Shown: piece after piece, positions 33,519 to 41,513 of the stretch
How positions within the stretch are numbered: the stretch's first letter is position 1
Layout: each line of letters starts with the position of its first letter
DNA from: Bacillus sp. NEB1478
Lineage (GTDB): Bacteria; Bacillota; Bacilli; Bacillales; Fictibacillaceae
Assembly (NCBI RefSeq): GCF_031582965.1
Contig: NZ_CP134049.1
Coordinates: forward strand, 3,286,001-3,350,000
DNA: 64,000 nucleotides
Direction: 5' to 3'
Position numbers and translations under genes: made by a program
The notes under the pieces: generated by a model
The model's database searches: none
What the model was told of the DNA's origin: nothing
Seen by the model: the letters and a program-made list of their open reading frames with translations, nothing else

Positions 33519-34343
33519 TTAACTATAAGATCTAATGCTCTCTATAGCCTGTTTTACATTAGCAAATGTCTTTAATGAAGAGAAATTGATTCCTTCTGAA
33601 ACGGCTCTTATAGCTAATTCAGAACGGATACCGGTTACTAACACTTTTATTCCTAACAATCCAAGGACTTCGTACACATTAAAAATGTGAGCGGCAACCT
33701 CAGTATCTATTGTCACAATACCTGAAAAATCCATAATTAAGCAATCAATATCCAGAGCTGGAATTTTCGGCAGAACGTAATTCATAAGATGTTCTGCTCG
33801 TTCCGCATCAATGGATCCGATTAACGGAAGTACTGCTAGTCCATCTTGAATCGGTACGATTGGCGTTGATAATTCTTTTAGTTCTTTTCTTGTATTAGAT
33901 AAAATCTCTTCAGATCGACGCTCAAAAGCAAGCACCGTTTCATTGATGCTAACATCCAGCATTTGATGGACACGCTTAAGAATTAAGACTACACCTTCCG
34001 TATCCAATCCTTGCTTGAGGCTGATGTCTAAAATAAAGTCAGCAAAAACCATGCGTGTCTCGGGATATCGAATAAGGATGTCTGAAATCCGGCTATGTTT
34101 AGCCGCTGTCTTTTCTCCGTTTTCGCGGCTCCAGGCAATGAGTTCTTCGGGTACTGAACCCTCCGTACAATTTATGGATTCACCAAGAAACTCAAAGAAT
34201 TCAACATATACTTTTTTTGCTTGATCGATATCTTCCTGGCTAACTTCAAAGCCAAACTTTTTTATTATTTCATCAACGATTTCATTTGCCAGAGATATAG
34301 AATTTTCTTTAAGGTAATTTGCAACCGTTAATGTCGAGTTCAC
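33519..34343 (-). CDS. RsbR-paralog STAS-domain protein (stressosome co-antagonist)
   Basis: A 274-residue protein with a variable N-terminal helical (globin-like) sensor half and a C-terminal STAS domain (about 160-272). The conserved STAS stretch is IVTIDTEVAAHIFN, with the threonine at the site phosphorylated by RsbT in B. subtilis RsbR proteins, then VTGIRSELA. RsbR paralogs assemble into stressosomes controlling sigma B. No rsbS/rsbT genes lie nearby, as is usual for the dispersed paralogs. A degraded second copy follows at 34479. Confidence 0.85.
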   Translation of the reverse strand: MNSTLTVANYLKENSISLANEIVDEIIKKFGFEVSQEDIDQAKKVYVEFFEFLGESINCTEGSVPEELIAWSRENGEKTAAKHSRISDILIRYPETRMVFADFILDISLKQGLDTEGVVLILKRVHQMLDVSINETVLAFERRSEEILSNTRKELKELSTPIVPIQDGLAVLPLIGSIDAERAEHLMNYVLPKIPALDIDCLIMDFSGIVTIDTEVAAHIFNVYEVLGLLGIKVLVTGIRSELAIRAVSEGINFSSLKTFANVKQAIESIRSYS

Positions 34344-34478
34344 TTTTCTTCACACTCCGCATTTTAATGATATAGTTCCTAACCATTGTACCATTAAAAA
34401 ACCAGTAACTGCCTAAACTGTGAAATAAATTAATAAAAATTAGCAGTGAACGGATATTTTTTTCCATTGATTCCCTCT

Positions 34479-34724
34479 TTAAGATTTAAACAATTGTTTA
34501 AGCTTACTTTGGAGTATTTTGATTGCTTGCTTCAATGTTCCAAAAGTGAGGATTCTCTGAAAATCAACACCTAGATCCGGTGACTGTTTGTGCCACATCA
34601 GAGAGAGCAGTCTTAACCCCTAGTAAACGCAGCGAATCGATTACTTTAAAAAGTTGGTGAGCATATGTTGGGTTTACAGCATTAGCTCCAAAATCAGCTA
34701 ATAAAACTACATCACATTAATTTA
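34479..34724 (-). pseudogene. Degraded C-terminal fragment of a second RsbR-like STAS gene
   Basis: On the minus strand a frame reads DVVLLADFGANAVNPTYAH then QLFKVIDSLRLLGVKTALS, the middle of a STAS domain; after VTGS a single-base shift is needed to continue LGVDFQRILTFGTLKQAIK to a stop at 34479. The N-terminal sensor half is missing. It matches the C-terminus of the intact neighbour in layout but is clearly diverged, so it is an old paralog remnant. Confidence 0.75.
34485..34502. repeat. TTAAACA palindrome, site 4
   Basis: TTTAAACAATTGTTTAAG at the very end of the STAS pseudogene, overlapping its last sense codons. Confidence 0.8.
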
Positions 34725-34734
34725 GTGGGATGAC

Positions 34735-34768
34735 CAAAAGGCAGTCAATTAACAGACTGCCTTTTTGT
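34735..34768. terminator. Terminator hairpin behind lysE-type gene
   Basis: AAAGGCAGTC/GACTGCCTTT stem with TTTTG on the + side and TTTTGG on the minus side. Confidence 0.75.
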
Positions 34769-34815
34769 TTATCAAGAAAACAGTGCATTTTTTAAGCACT
34801 TGCTCAATTTTTTTG

Positions 34816-35400
34816 TTACTCAACAAGAATAGAAACGGCGCTATAAACTAATAACAAAGCCATTATAATATTAAACTGATTTCTATATTTTGATAAAAAC
34901 TTTTGAAAAACAGAGCCAAACAGACTCCAGCAAAAAGTACTTGTAAAACCTATGAATGCCAGGAATAAGGCAAAAAATACGAAACTGTAATTTGATTGGT
35001 GGTAAGGGAGAATAAAAGTCCCTACAACAGTAATGCCGTACAGGATTCCTTTTGGATTCACAAATTGCAAAAGCATACCTGCCAAAAAGCTATTATACTT
35101 GCTCCCATCTTCACTATTTGCACTATTTTTGCTGGTCATTATTTTCACAGCAAGATACAGCATATAAATAGCCCCTAGTATAGTCATAAAGAATTCAATC
35201 TTAGGAATGAAATTTTTAAGCAATAGATTGAAATAGCTGCTTAATAAGATGATAACAAAGAATCCAGCCCCTACACCTAAACAAAAACGGATCGTTCTCT
35301 TCAATCCGTATTTGTTAGCAAATAACATAGACATGATATTGTTGGGTCCCGGTGTGAAGCTAGTAATAAAAACATATAACAAAAACGAAATGACTGGCAT
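34816..35400 (-). CDS. LysE/RhtB-family amino acid exporter
   Basis: A 194-residue, six-helix exporter. The N-terminal family motif is FITSFTPGPNNIMSM (about 11-25), and NPKGILY marks helix 4. Substrates of the family are amino acids and similar metabolites. GGAGGG sets the start at ATG 35400; the longer frame to 35445 passes through the promoter. It is divergent from an XRE-cupin regulator, an arrangement typical of ligand-controlled export. Confidence 0.87.
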   Translation of the reverse strand: MPVISFLLYVFITSFTPGPNNIMSMLFANKYGLKRTIRFCLGVGAGFFVIILLSSYFNLLLKNFIPKIEFFMTILGAIYMLYLAVKIMTSKNSANSEDGSKYNSFLAGMLLQFVNPKGILYGITVVGTFILPYHQSNYSFVFFALFLAFIGFTSTFCWSLFGSVFQKFLSKYRNQFNIIMALLLVYSAVSILVE

Positions 35401-35445
35401 AGGAAATCCCTCCCTGTTGTATGTTATAATGTCTAACATGAACAC

Positions 35446-35485
35446 TATAACGATTTACTGTTTATTGTACAAAACGGTCGTTATA
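35446..35485. promoter_or_regulatory. Inverted repeat in lysE/XRE-cupin divergent promoter
   Basis: TATAACGA (35446-35453) and TCGTTATA (35478-35485) are perfect inverted copies 24 bp apart; a likely pair of half-sites for the XRE-cupin regulator. Confidence 0.5.
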
Positions 35486-35511
35486 TTGTAAATGATTAAG
35501 GAGTGTTTTCT

Positions 35512-36066
35512 ATGGAGGAAATCCATCTTATCATTGCCAAAAATTTAAAAGCCTTTAGAGAAAGCAAAAAATTAAGTCTGGAAAAGGTTGCAGAATTGAC
35601 AGGCGTGAGCAAAACGATGATCGGACAAATCGAAAGAGGCGAATCCAGCCCCACGATTACGACGATTTGGAAAATAGCAAACGGTTTAAAAGTATCATTT
35701 ACTTCATTAATTAATAATCCACAAGAAGATACAAAAATTATCTTAAGAAGTGATATTCAACCATTAACTGAAGACAATGGAAAGTATCGGGTCTATCCTA
35801 ACTTCCCTTTCGCTGATGATCGGCGTTTTGAAGTGTACTCCGTTGAAATTGAAAAAGGCGGGTACTTAAGTGCAGATTCCCATAGAGAGGGAACAGAAGA
35901 GTTTGTTACCGTTTATGAAGGAGAACTGACAGTACGCGTGAATAATAATGAATACACCGTAAACAGCGGAGATTCCATCCGATTCAAAGCAGACAGGCCG
36001 CATACGTATCATAATTCAGGAAAAACATTAACACGTTTAAGCATGATTTTGTATTATCCATCTTAA
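35512..36066 (+). CDS. XRE-family regulator with C-terminal cupin domain
   Basis: A 184-residue regulator: N-terminal lambda-repressor-like helix-turn-helix (LEKVAELTGVSKTMIGQIER, about 18-37) and a C-terminal cupin (about 105-180) with the small-molecule pocket signature SADSHREGTEEFVTVYEGEL. Such proteins sense a metabolite through the cupin. Divergent orientation makes the LysE-type exporter its likely target. ATG 35512 follows AAGGAG. Confidence 0.88.
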   Translation: MEEIHLIIAKNLKAFRESKKLSLEKVAELTGVSKTMIGQIERGESSPTITTIWKIANGLKVSFTSLINNPQEDTKIILRSDIQPLTEDNGKYRVYPNFPFADDRRFEVYSVEIEKGGYLSADSHREGTEEFVTVYEGELTVRVNNNEYTVNSGDSIRFKADRPHTYHNSGKTLTRLSMILYYPS

Positions 36067-36075
36067 TAAAAACAA

Positions 36076-36103
36076 AAAGCACTCCTCTTTTCCGGAGTGC
36101 TTT
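36076..36103. terminator. Bidirectional terminator
   Basis: AAAGCACTCC, loop, GGAGTGCTTT; on its right side the U-tract position is taken by palindrome site 5. Confidence 0.85.
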
Positions 36104-36118
36104 AAACATTTGTTTAAT
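36101..36118. repeat. TTAAACA palindrome, site 5
   Basis: TTTAAACATTTGTTTAAT, six bases downstream of the stop of the minus-strand 57-residue gene and abutting the terminator. Confidence 0.85.
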
Positions 36119-36124
36119 TCAATT

Positions 36125-36298
36125 TTATCCCGTAATGCTTCGTTCAATGGCATAGTCCCAGCTCGGAAAATAGTGGAGAGCATTCCGCATTAGATGAGGA
36201 TGTGATTTTTTCACCATTTTCTTGTTTAAGTTTTTACCACTGGCACTCAAATTCTGAATTTCCAACAAAACCTCTTCTGAACTCATGGTTACTTCCAT
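36125..36298 (-). CDS. 57-residue protein resembling the homing-endonuclease-associated repeat
   Basis: A short gene with GGGAGG before ATG 36298. The product has a predicted helix, then KKMVKKSHPHLMRNALHYF and PSWDYAIE. The pattern K-x2-P-x-L-x3-A-x3-F-x-SW-x2-A is that of the small DNA-binding repeat found beside homing endonucleases and in stand-alone Bacillus proteins. Function unknown. It converges with the XRE-cupin gene, sharing the terminator. Confidence 0.65.
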   Translation of the reverse strand: MEVTMSSEEVLLEIQNLSASGKNLNKKMVKKSHPHLMRNALHYFPSWDYAIERSITG

Positions 36299-36512
36299 AT
36301 CAAAACCTCCCTTTTGTATGAACTACTAACATTCATTTACATAAAGAGCTTTTCATATACCCATCATTTCGTTTTCTTCACAACTTCTTCATAACTGCCT
36401 CCTACAATAGAATAAAACCATCACTAAGAATGGATGCTATTAAAAAACAATGTACTATTTAAAACTTTACAGGGAATATAGTGATGTTTAATTATTAGAA
36501 GGAGGAAAACTT

Positions 36513-37055
36513 ATGAAAAATAAAAACTATTTGTTCGGAACAATAATACTAGCAATCTCACTAACATTAGGTGCATGTGCGAATGATAATGATAAAAACG
36601 AAAGTATGAATCATGAAAGTATGGACCACTCAAACTCAGGTGAAGTTCCAAAGGATTTAAAAGAAGCTAAAAATCCAAAGTATGAAATTGGCAGCAAAGC
36701 TGTTATTAATGCAGATCATATGAAAGGTATGAAAGGCGCTAAGGCAACTATTTCCGGAGCCTACGATACTACTGCTTATGTTGTAACATACACTCCAACG
36801 ACCGGCGGAAAAAAAGTAAAGAATCACAAGTGGGTTATTCAAGAAGAAATTAAGAATCCTGGAGATAAAACTTTAAAAGCAGGAACAGAGGTTACACTCA
36901 TTGCGGATCATATGAAAGGTATGAAAGGAGCTACCGCTGAAATCGTATCTGCTGAAAAAACAACAGTTTACATGGTAGATTATAAGCCTTCAGCAGGAGG
37001 CAAAAAAGTAACAAATCATAAATGGGTTACTGAAGGTGAATTATCACCAGAATAA
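36513..37055 (+). CDS. YdhK-like lipoprotein with two DUF1541 repeats
   Basis: A 180-residue lipoprotein: lipobox LTLGACA (Cys 22), a Met/His-rich spacer (SMNHESMDHSNS), then two repeats (about 55-115 and 120-178), each starting with GxxVxxxADHMKGMKGA and ending GGKKVxNHKWV. B. subtilis YdhK has the same build. The Met/His spacer and HMKGMKG loops suggest copper or another soft metal at the cell surface; unproven. GGAGG precedes ATG 36513. A two-component system converges from the right. Confidence 0.88.
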   Translation: MKNKNYLFGTIILAISLTLGACANDNDKNESMNHESMDHSNSGEVPKDLKEAKNPKYEIGSKAVINADHMKGMKGAKATISGAYDTTAYVVTYTPTTGGKKVKNHKWVIQEEIKNPGDKTLKAGTEVTLIADHMKGMKGATAEIVSAEKTTVYMVDYKPSAGGKKVTNHKWVTEGELSPE

Positions 37056-37059
37056 ACTA

Positions 37060-37087
37060 AAAAAGTCTCCAACAAGGAGGCTTTTTC
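37060..37087. terminator. Bidirectional terminator
   Basis: AAAAAGTCTCC/GGAGGCTTTTT between ydhK-like and the convergent kinase gene. Confidence 0.88.
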
Positions 37088-38158
37088 CTATTTCATAAGA
37101 CGAATATATACTATTGTTCCCATCCCAAGTTCGCTTTCTATCCAAATATGTCCCTCATGAGCTTCAATAATTTTTTTAACTATGGCCAAACCTATTCCGC
37201 TTCCTCCAAAATCTCTGTTTCTTGATTTCTCACTTCTATAAAATCGTTCAAACACTTGTTTAACATCTTCTTTAGGAAATCCAGTTCCGGTATCTTTAAC
37301 ACTTATTAAGAGAGAATCTTTTTCTTCTGCCGCTGAAACAACTACTTTTCCACCAGCTGGTGTGTATTTCAATGCATTACTGAAAAGATTTATAAAAACC
37401 TGAGTGATACGTTTTGCATCAAGATTTATTTCAATAAAAGAACGATATTCTCTTTCAAGTTTTACACCTTTTTGTATGTATGAACTAGATATCGTATCCA
37501 TACTTTTACTCATGATTTCACTCAAATTTACTCGTTTTCGATCAAGTACGAATTGAGGTGATTCCATTGCTGTTAGATGTTCTAGGTCTTGTACCAAAAG
37601 AATAAGACGGTCAATTTCTTCTTTAAGCGAGTGAATCCTCTCATCGGTTGGCTTAAATATACCATCCTCAAAGGCTTCTAAGTGACTTTTAATTGTCGCA
37701 AGAGGTGTTCTAAGTTCATGGGCAATGTCGGATGTCATCGTTTTTCTAGAGGTTTCTTGTAATTGAAGTTTTGAAGCTAACTGATTTAGAGAATAACCAA
37801 GTTCGTTTAACTCATCATTCCCTATCGTTTTTACTCTTACGCCTAGCTCTCCGCTTGCCATTTTTTCAGCAGCTTTTCTCATCTCGACAAGCGGTTTGGA
37901 TAAATTTCTGGCAACAAAGAAGCTGATAATACAAACTAAAATAATTGCACCAATTGATGTCCAAAGTATTGAACCGAGCAATGCCCTTTCAAAGTGAATA
38001 GTTAACGTACGGATACCTTTGAATTCAGGCACATCTTTTTGGAACATCATAAAGTGATGATGAACCTCAATCATGATAATGAGCCCTGCGATTACAAGAA
38101 TAGATGACGCTGCCAAAATAAATACAATAGAAAGTCTTGCATGCAGCCCTTTAAACAT
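37088..38158 (-). CDS. Sensor histidine kinase (BaeS/EnvZ-type, HAMP)
   Basis: A kinase of about 356 residues: two transmembrane helices (about 10-30 and 60-85) around a short extracellular loop containing a His/Met-rich stretch (EVHHHFMMFQK), HAMP, HisKA with SDIAHELRTPLAT, and HATPase with NALKYTPAGG and FGGSGIGLAIVKK. The start ATG 38158 overlaps the regulator's stop by eight bases. The loop composition hints at metal sensing, consistent with a neighbouring YdhK-like lipoprotein, but that is inference. Confidence 0.9.
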   Translation of the reverse strand: MFKGLHARLSIVFILAASSILVIAGLIIMIEVHHHFMMFQKDVPEFKGIRTLTIHFERALLGSILWTSIGAIILVCIISFFVARNLSKPLVEMRKAAEKMASGELGVRVKTIGNDELNELGYSLNQLASKLQLQETSRKTMTSDIAHELRTPLATIKSHLEAFEDGIFKPTDERIHSLKEEIDRLILLVQDLEHLTAMESPQFVLDRKRVNLSEIMSKSMDTISSSYIQKGVKLEREYRSFIEINLDAKRITQVFINLFSNALKYTPAGGKVVVSAAEEKDSLLISVKDTGTGFPKEDVKQVFERFYRSEKSRNRDFGGSGIGLAIVKKIIEAHEGHIWIESELGMGTIVYIRLMK

Positions 38159-38846
38159 AAGACCCACCTGTAAACTTATACCCTATACCAAAGACGGTAA
38201 CAATATACTTTGGATGCTTTGGGTCTATTTCAAGTTTATGCCGAAGATTTTTGACGTGCTGATCAATCGTTCTAGTACCGCCTTCATAATCAAAGCCTAA
38301 TATTTTCTCGATCAGATCGTCCCTTGAAAAAATTCGGTTAGGATGTCTTGCAAAGGTAAGCAAAATCTTGTATTCATTAGGGGTTAAATTGATCAATTCC
38401 CCACCTGCAAAAACCTCTTGTTTGTTTGCAGCAATTTTTAGTTCACCATTGTTGTATGTTATTTGTTCAGCTAACAATTCACCATCACTTGAACGGCGCA
38501 AAATCGTTTTTACACGCAAAACAAGTTCACGGGGACTGAATGGTTTAACCAAATAGTCATCAGCACCTAGAGATAATCCTTTAATCCGATCTTCTTCCGC
38601 TACCTTTGCTGTTAGCATTAGAATCGGTATAGCAGATTCTTGTCTGATTCTTTGACAGATTTCTTCGCCGCTCACATCAGGCAACATGAGATCGAGTACG
38701 ACAAGATCAATCGTTTCATTTTGAATATATTGCAATGCTTCTTTTCCATTTGATGCTTCTATTGCTGAAAATCCTTCATTTCTAATATAAGAGGAGACTA
38801 CTTCCAAAAGTTTCGGTTCATCATCAATGATTAAAATGGTTTTCAC
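38151..38846 (-). CDS. OmpR-family response regulator
   Basis: A 231-residue regulator: receiver domain with acidic pocket IIDDEP, phospho-acceptor in VVLDLMLPD (Asp near 53), T in LMLTAK and Lys in VKPFSP, then a winged-helix output domain with the TRTIDQHVKNLRHKLE recognition helix. Upstream of and overlapping its kinase gene. It starts with GTG 38846 after GGAGG. Target genes unknown; the ydhK-like gene is a candidate. Confidence 0.92.
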   Translation of the reverse strand: MKTILIIDDEPKLLEVVSSYIRNEGFSAIEASNGKEALQYIQNETIDLVVLDLMLPDVSGEEICQRIRQESAIPILMLTAKVAEEDRIKGLSLGADDYLVKPFSPRELVLRVKTILRRSSDGELLAEQITYNNGELKIAANKQEVFAGGELINLTPNEYKILLTFARHPNRIFSRDDLIEKILGFDYEGGTRTIDQHVKNLRHKLEIDPKHPKYIVTVFGIGYKFTGGSYV

Positions 38847-38920
38847 TTTCTAACTCCTCCAAATTCTTTCTTGAATAGCTTCATTACATTTATTATAACG
38901 AAACAAGTATTCAAAGAAAC

Positions 38921-38951
38921 AAAAGAGAGCCGTATCATAACAGCTCTTGGA
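38921..38951 (-). terminator. Terminator of ypfJ
   Basis: On the minus strand AAGAGC, loop, GCTCTCTTTTG. Confidence 0.65.
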
Positions 38952-38971
38952 AGATAATTCATATATTCCCC

Positions 38972-39811
38972 TTAAAGCTCCTTTGCTTTAAAGGTATCTC
39001 CACCTTCAATTGTTCCGGTATTAAACCCTTTATCGAACCACCGTTTTCTCTGTGCAGATGTTCCATGTGTGAAGCTTTCCGGCACTGCATATCCCTGTGA
39101 TTTTTTTTGGAGAGTGTCATCTCCTACTCCACTGGCAGCATTCAATGCTTCCTCAATATCACCCTTTTCGAGCAGGTCCATTTCTTCCTCATGGTTCGCC
39201 CAGACACCAGCGTAATAATCGGCTTGTAACTCAGTACGAACTGAAATTTTGTTATACTCCGACTTGCTAAGAGTCGAACGCTTTGATTGAACTTTATCCG
39301 TCGTACCTAATAGTGTCTGAACATGGTGCCCTACTTCATGGGCGATTACATAAGCCATTGCAAAATCACCTGGTGCACCAAATTTGTCTTTTAGTTCTTG
39401 ATAGAAACTCAGATCGATGTATAGCTTTTGGTCACCTGGACAATAAAACGGACCTACTGATGAACCGGCAGTTCCACAAGCTGATTGAACACTTCCTGAA
39501 TACAACACAAGGGTCGGTTCCTTATAAGTCATGCCCTTTTCACGAAAAATATCAGACCAAACCTTCTCTGTATCCGCTAGAACAACAGAGACAAATTGTG
39601 CATCATCCTTTTCTTTAGCCGTCTCTTCATATGGAACTGCGTTTTCTGTACCGCCACCCATATTGTTAATCAAATCTCCAGGATTGCCTCCAAGCAGTGT
39701 GACGATCAAAACGATTATAAGTCCCCCGACTCCTCCTACAGCAAGGCCTTTCCCCCCCATTCCTCTCCGGTCTTCTACGTTCGAACTCCCTTGCCTGCCT
39801 CTCCACTTCAT
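38972..39811 (-). CDS. ypfJ: YpfJ-type neutral zinc metallopeptidase
   Basis: A 279-residue membrane-anchored metallopeptidase. One transmembrane helix (about 22-42, GLAVGGVGGLIIVLIVTLLG) follows a short Arg/Gly-rich cytoplasmic tail; the zinc motif is VIAHEVGHHVQTLLG, and ELQADYYAGVWANH supplies the downstream ligand. Matches the YpfJ/PF04228 family in length and order. Substrates unknown. GGAGG precedes ATG 39811. Confidence 0.92.
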   Translation of the reverse strand: MKWRGRQGSSNVEDRRGMGGKGLAVGGVGGLIIVLIVTLLGGNPGDLINNMGGGTENAVPYEETAKEKDDAQFVSVVLADTEKVWSDIFREKGMTYKEPTLVLYSGSVQSACGTAGSSVGPFYCPGDQKLYIDLSFYQELKDKFGAPGDFAMAYVIAHEVGHHVQTLLGTTDKVQSKRSTLSKSEYNKISVRTELQADYYAGVWANHEEEMDLLEKGDIEEALNAASGVGDDTLQKKSQGYAVPESFTHGTSAQRKRWFDKGFNTGTIEGGDTFKAKEL

Positions 39812-39920
39812 TCAATTTCCTCCTTAGACAAACATAGCTTGTTGTATTTTAATAATTTGTATACCCTAAGTTAATGGAGTTTAGACGGAGGAATCGCCAC
39901 TTATAAAACCCCATCTGACA

Positions 39921-39956
39921 TAAAAAGAAAGACCAGTATAAGTGGTCTTTCTTACT
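39921..39956. terminator. Terminator behind DUF4023 gene
   Basis: AAGAAAGACCA/TGGTCTTTCTT 11-bp stem. Confidence 0.8.
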
Positions 39957-39973
39957 GTAATAATATCCAATAG

Positions 39974-40105
39974 TTACTTATTCGTACCGTGCTGTTTATT
40001 TGGAAGCTTTGCCCCAGGATTGCCTTTACCTTGATGCTTTTTATTTTTTTCGTCCTTTTCCTGGTTTTCATGCAATTTTTCTACAAAATCACTTGTATTC
40101 TCCAC
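39974..40105 (-). CDS. DUF4023 family 43-residue protein
   Basis: A tiny hydrophilic protein starting with GTG 40105 after GAGGAGG. The first half is an acidic helix (TSDFVEKLHENQEKDEKNKK) and the second half is rich in Lys, Gly and Asn (GKGNPGAKLPNKQHGTNK). This matches what I know of DUF4023, a short protein widespread in Bacillus with unknown function; its composition resembles minor small acid-soluble spore proteins. It has its own terminator. Confidence 0.72.
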   Translation of the reverse strand: MENTSDFVEKLHENQEKDEKNKKHQGKGNPGAKLPNKQHGTNK

Positions 40106-40238
40106 TGATACAGCCTCCTCACATAAAATCTCTTTTTTACTTTATCCATTTAGAAGTAAAATTACTCATAGTCCTTTAAATACATACTTCATTCCTCTTG
40201 GGATTCCGAGTTTATAATGCCAAAAAGAAAACAAAAAA

Positions 40239-40256
40239 AGCACGCCAGAAGCGCAC
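40239..40256 (-). terminator. Weak terminator hairpin behind GNAT gene
   Basis: On the minus strand GTGCG, loop, CGTGC then TTTTTTTG, just beyond palindrome site 6. Confidence 0.6.
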
Positions 40257-40269
40257 TTTTACATTTAAA

Positions 40270-40287
40270 TTTAAACACTTGTTTAAT
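40270..40287. repeat. TTAAACA palindrome, site 6
   Basis: TTTAAACACTTGTTTAAT between the GNAT stop (40297) and its terminator. Confidence 0.85.
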
Positions 40288-40296
40288 ATTGTCCAG

Positions 40297-40818
40297 CTAA
40301 ACCAGCTTGTACATAAGAATGTCGTCAACATATTCATTTTCATCCATTTTAAATTCTTTTATTTTACGGCCTTCTTCAATAAACCCTAGACTTTTGTATA
40401 GTGATATTGCCCTGTGGTTTGTTGAATACACGCCTAAACTTACCTTTTCAATAAATGGATTTTTTTCAGCCCAGTCCAATAAAGCTGTTACAAGCATTTT
40501 CCCAAGCCCCATACCTCTGTAGTTTTGACTGATCATCAAACCAAAAGAACCAGTATGAGACACCCTTTTTCTATCTTGAGAAAGAAATACGATCCACCCG
40601 GCTACTTCACCATTAATTTCAGCAACAATGAGTGTATCTTTTTCATTATCAATGATCTTTTGTATCCATTCCTTTTGCTGCTCAAGCGTTCTATTAAACT
40701 CCTCAGAAACTTTAATAAAGTACTCACCTTCTGCAATTACTGAACGGTGTATATCTAACACGGCTTCCGCATCTTCTATTTTCGCAGTACGAATTATGTA
40801 TTTAAACTTAGTTATCAT
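40297..40818 (-). CDS. GNAT-family N-acetyltransferase
   Basis: A 173-residue acetyltransferase with motif A NYRGMGLGKMLVTALLDWA (about 96-114) and motif B NHRAISLYKSLGF near 134. Its RTAKIEDAEAVLDI start resembles ribosomal-protein/phosphinothricin-type acetyltransferases. Acceptor unknown. AGGAGC precedes ATG 40818. It stands alone. Confidence 0.86.
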   Translation of the reverse strand: MITKFKYIIRTAKIEDAEAVLDIHRSVIAEGEYFIKVSEEFNRTLEQQKEWIQKIIDNEKDTLIVAEINGEVAGWIVFLSQDRKRVSHTGSFGLMISQNYRGMGLGKMLVTALLDWAEKNPFIEKVSLGVYSTNHRAISLYKSLGFIEEGRKIKEFKMDENEYVDDILMYKLV

Positions 40819-40905
40819 TTTGTTGCTCCTAATCTTTACAAATTCTTTATTATAAATAAACCAATAAAAAAGACCGGTTTTTTTACGGTTTTAAAATTTA
40901 TAGAG

Positions 40906-41304
40906 TTATTTTATAGTTATGCCAAGTATTTGATCTGTGAATAATAGCATTTCACTTAACTTACGGTTCTCACCTGGATTGGTCATAGGGCTTATCGTTA
41001 CTTCCTTTAAATGAAGTGGACCTGTTAAGTTAATGGCCTCCAATTTTTCAGGAAGTCCTGATAATCTTTTCTCAAGTTCTTTTAAACCTTGTGAAAAAAA
41101 ATACCCCTCATCATCCACTTTATCAAAATGATTAATTGTTCCTTCTATATAAGCATTTTGCGTTATAATCAGAAGCTTGCTATCGGGTTTTAATGTTCTT
41201 TCATTCTTTCCGTCAATTATTAATTCCATTAAAAAATCATCCATCATTGTTGTGATTGCTTTCTTGTAGTCAAATACATTATTTAATTCTTTAACTGAAG
41301 CCAT
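40906..41304 (-). CDS. Hypothetical protein, unknown family
   Basis: A 132-residue soluble protein, predicted mixed alpha/beta, without membrane segment or known motif. The middle reads LLIITQNAYIEGTINHFDK, which looks like a beta-strand domain, and the C-terminus MLLFTDQILGITIK is hydrophobic. A good ribosome binding site (AAGGGGG) before ATG 41304 supports it as a real gene. I do not recognise a family, and neighbours give no hint. Confidence 0.65.
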   Translation of the reverse strand: MASVKELNNVFDYKKAITTMMDDFLMELIIDGKNERTLKPDSKLLIITQNAYIEGTINHFDKVDDEGYFFSQGLKELEKRLSGLPEKLEAINLTGPLHLKEVTISPMTNPGENRKLSEMLLFTDQILGITIK

Positions 41305-41435
41305 TCTTAATCCCCCTTATCCATTTATCTTCTAGTTTTTTATCTATAAGTAATTCTGGATAAATATGTATTTACCTTCTTAAACTCTTTGGCTGTTAAA
41401 TAGAGTATTATAACTGCGATACTAAGTAGGCGTGT

Positions 41436-41453
41436 TTTAAACATTTGTTTAAT
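41436..41453. repeat. TTAAACA palindrome, site 7
   Basis: TTTAAACATTTGTTTAAT, about 60 bp downstream of the EamA-type gene on the minus strand. Confidence 0.85.
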
Positions 41454-41513
41454 TTATAGATAAATTCCGGTCAGACATTCTCCCTATTAACGTAAACAGA
41501 TCTGTTTTTGCTA

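Noticed and set aside
36101..36118. TTAAACA palindrome as an ordinary terminator hairpin
   Set aside because: Stem is almost purely A/T with a two-base loop, and true terminators with G/C stems stand next to it at most sites.
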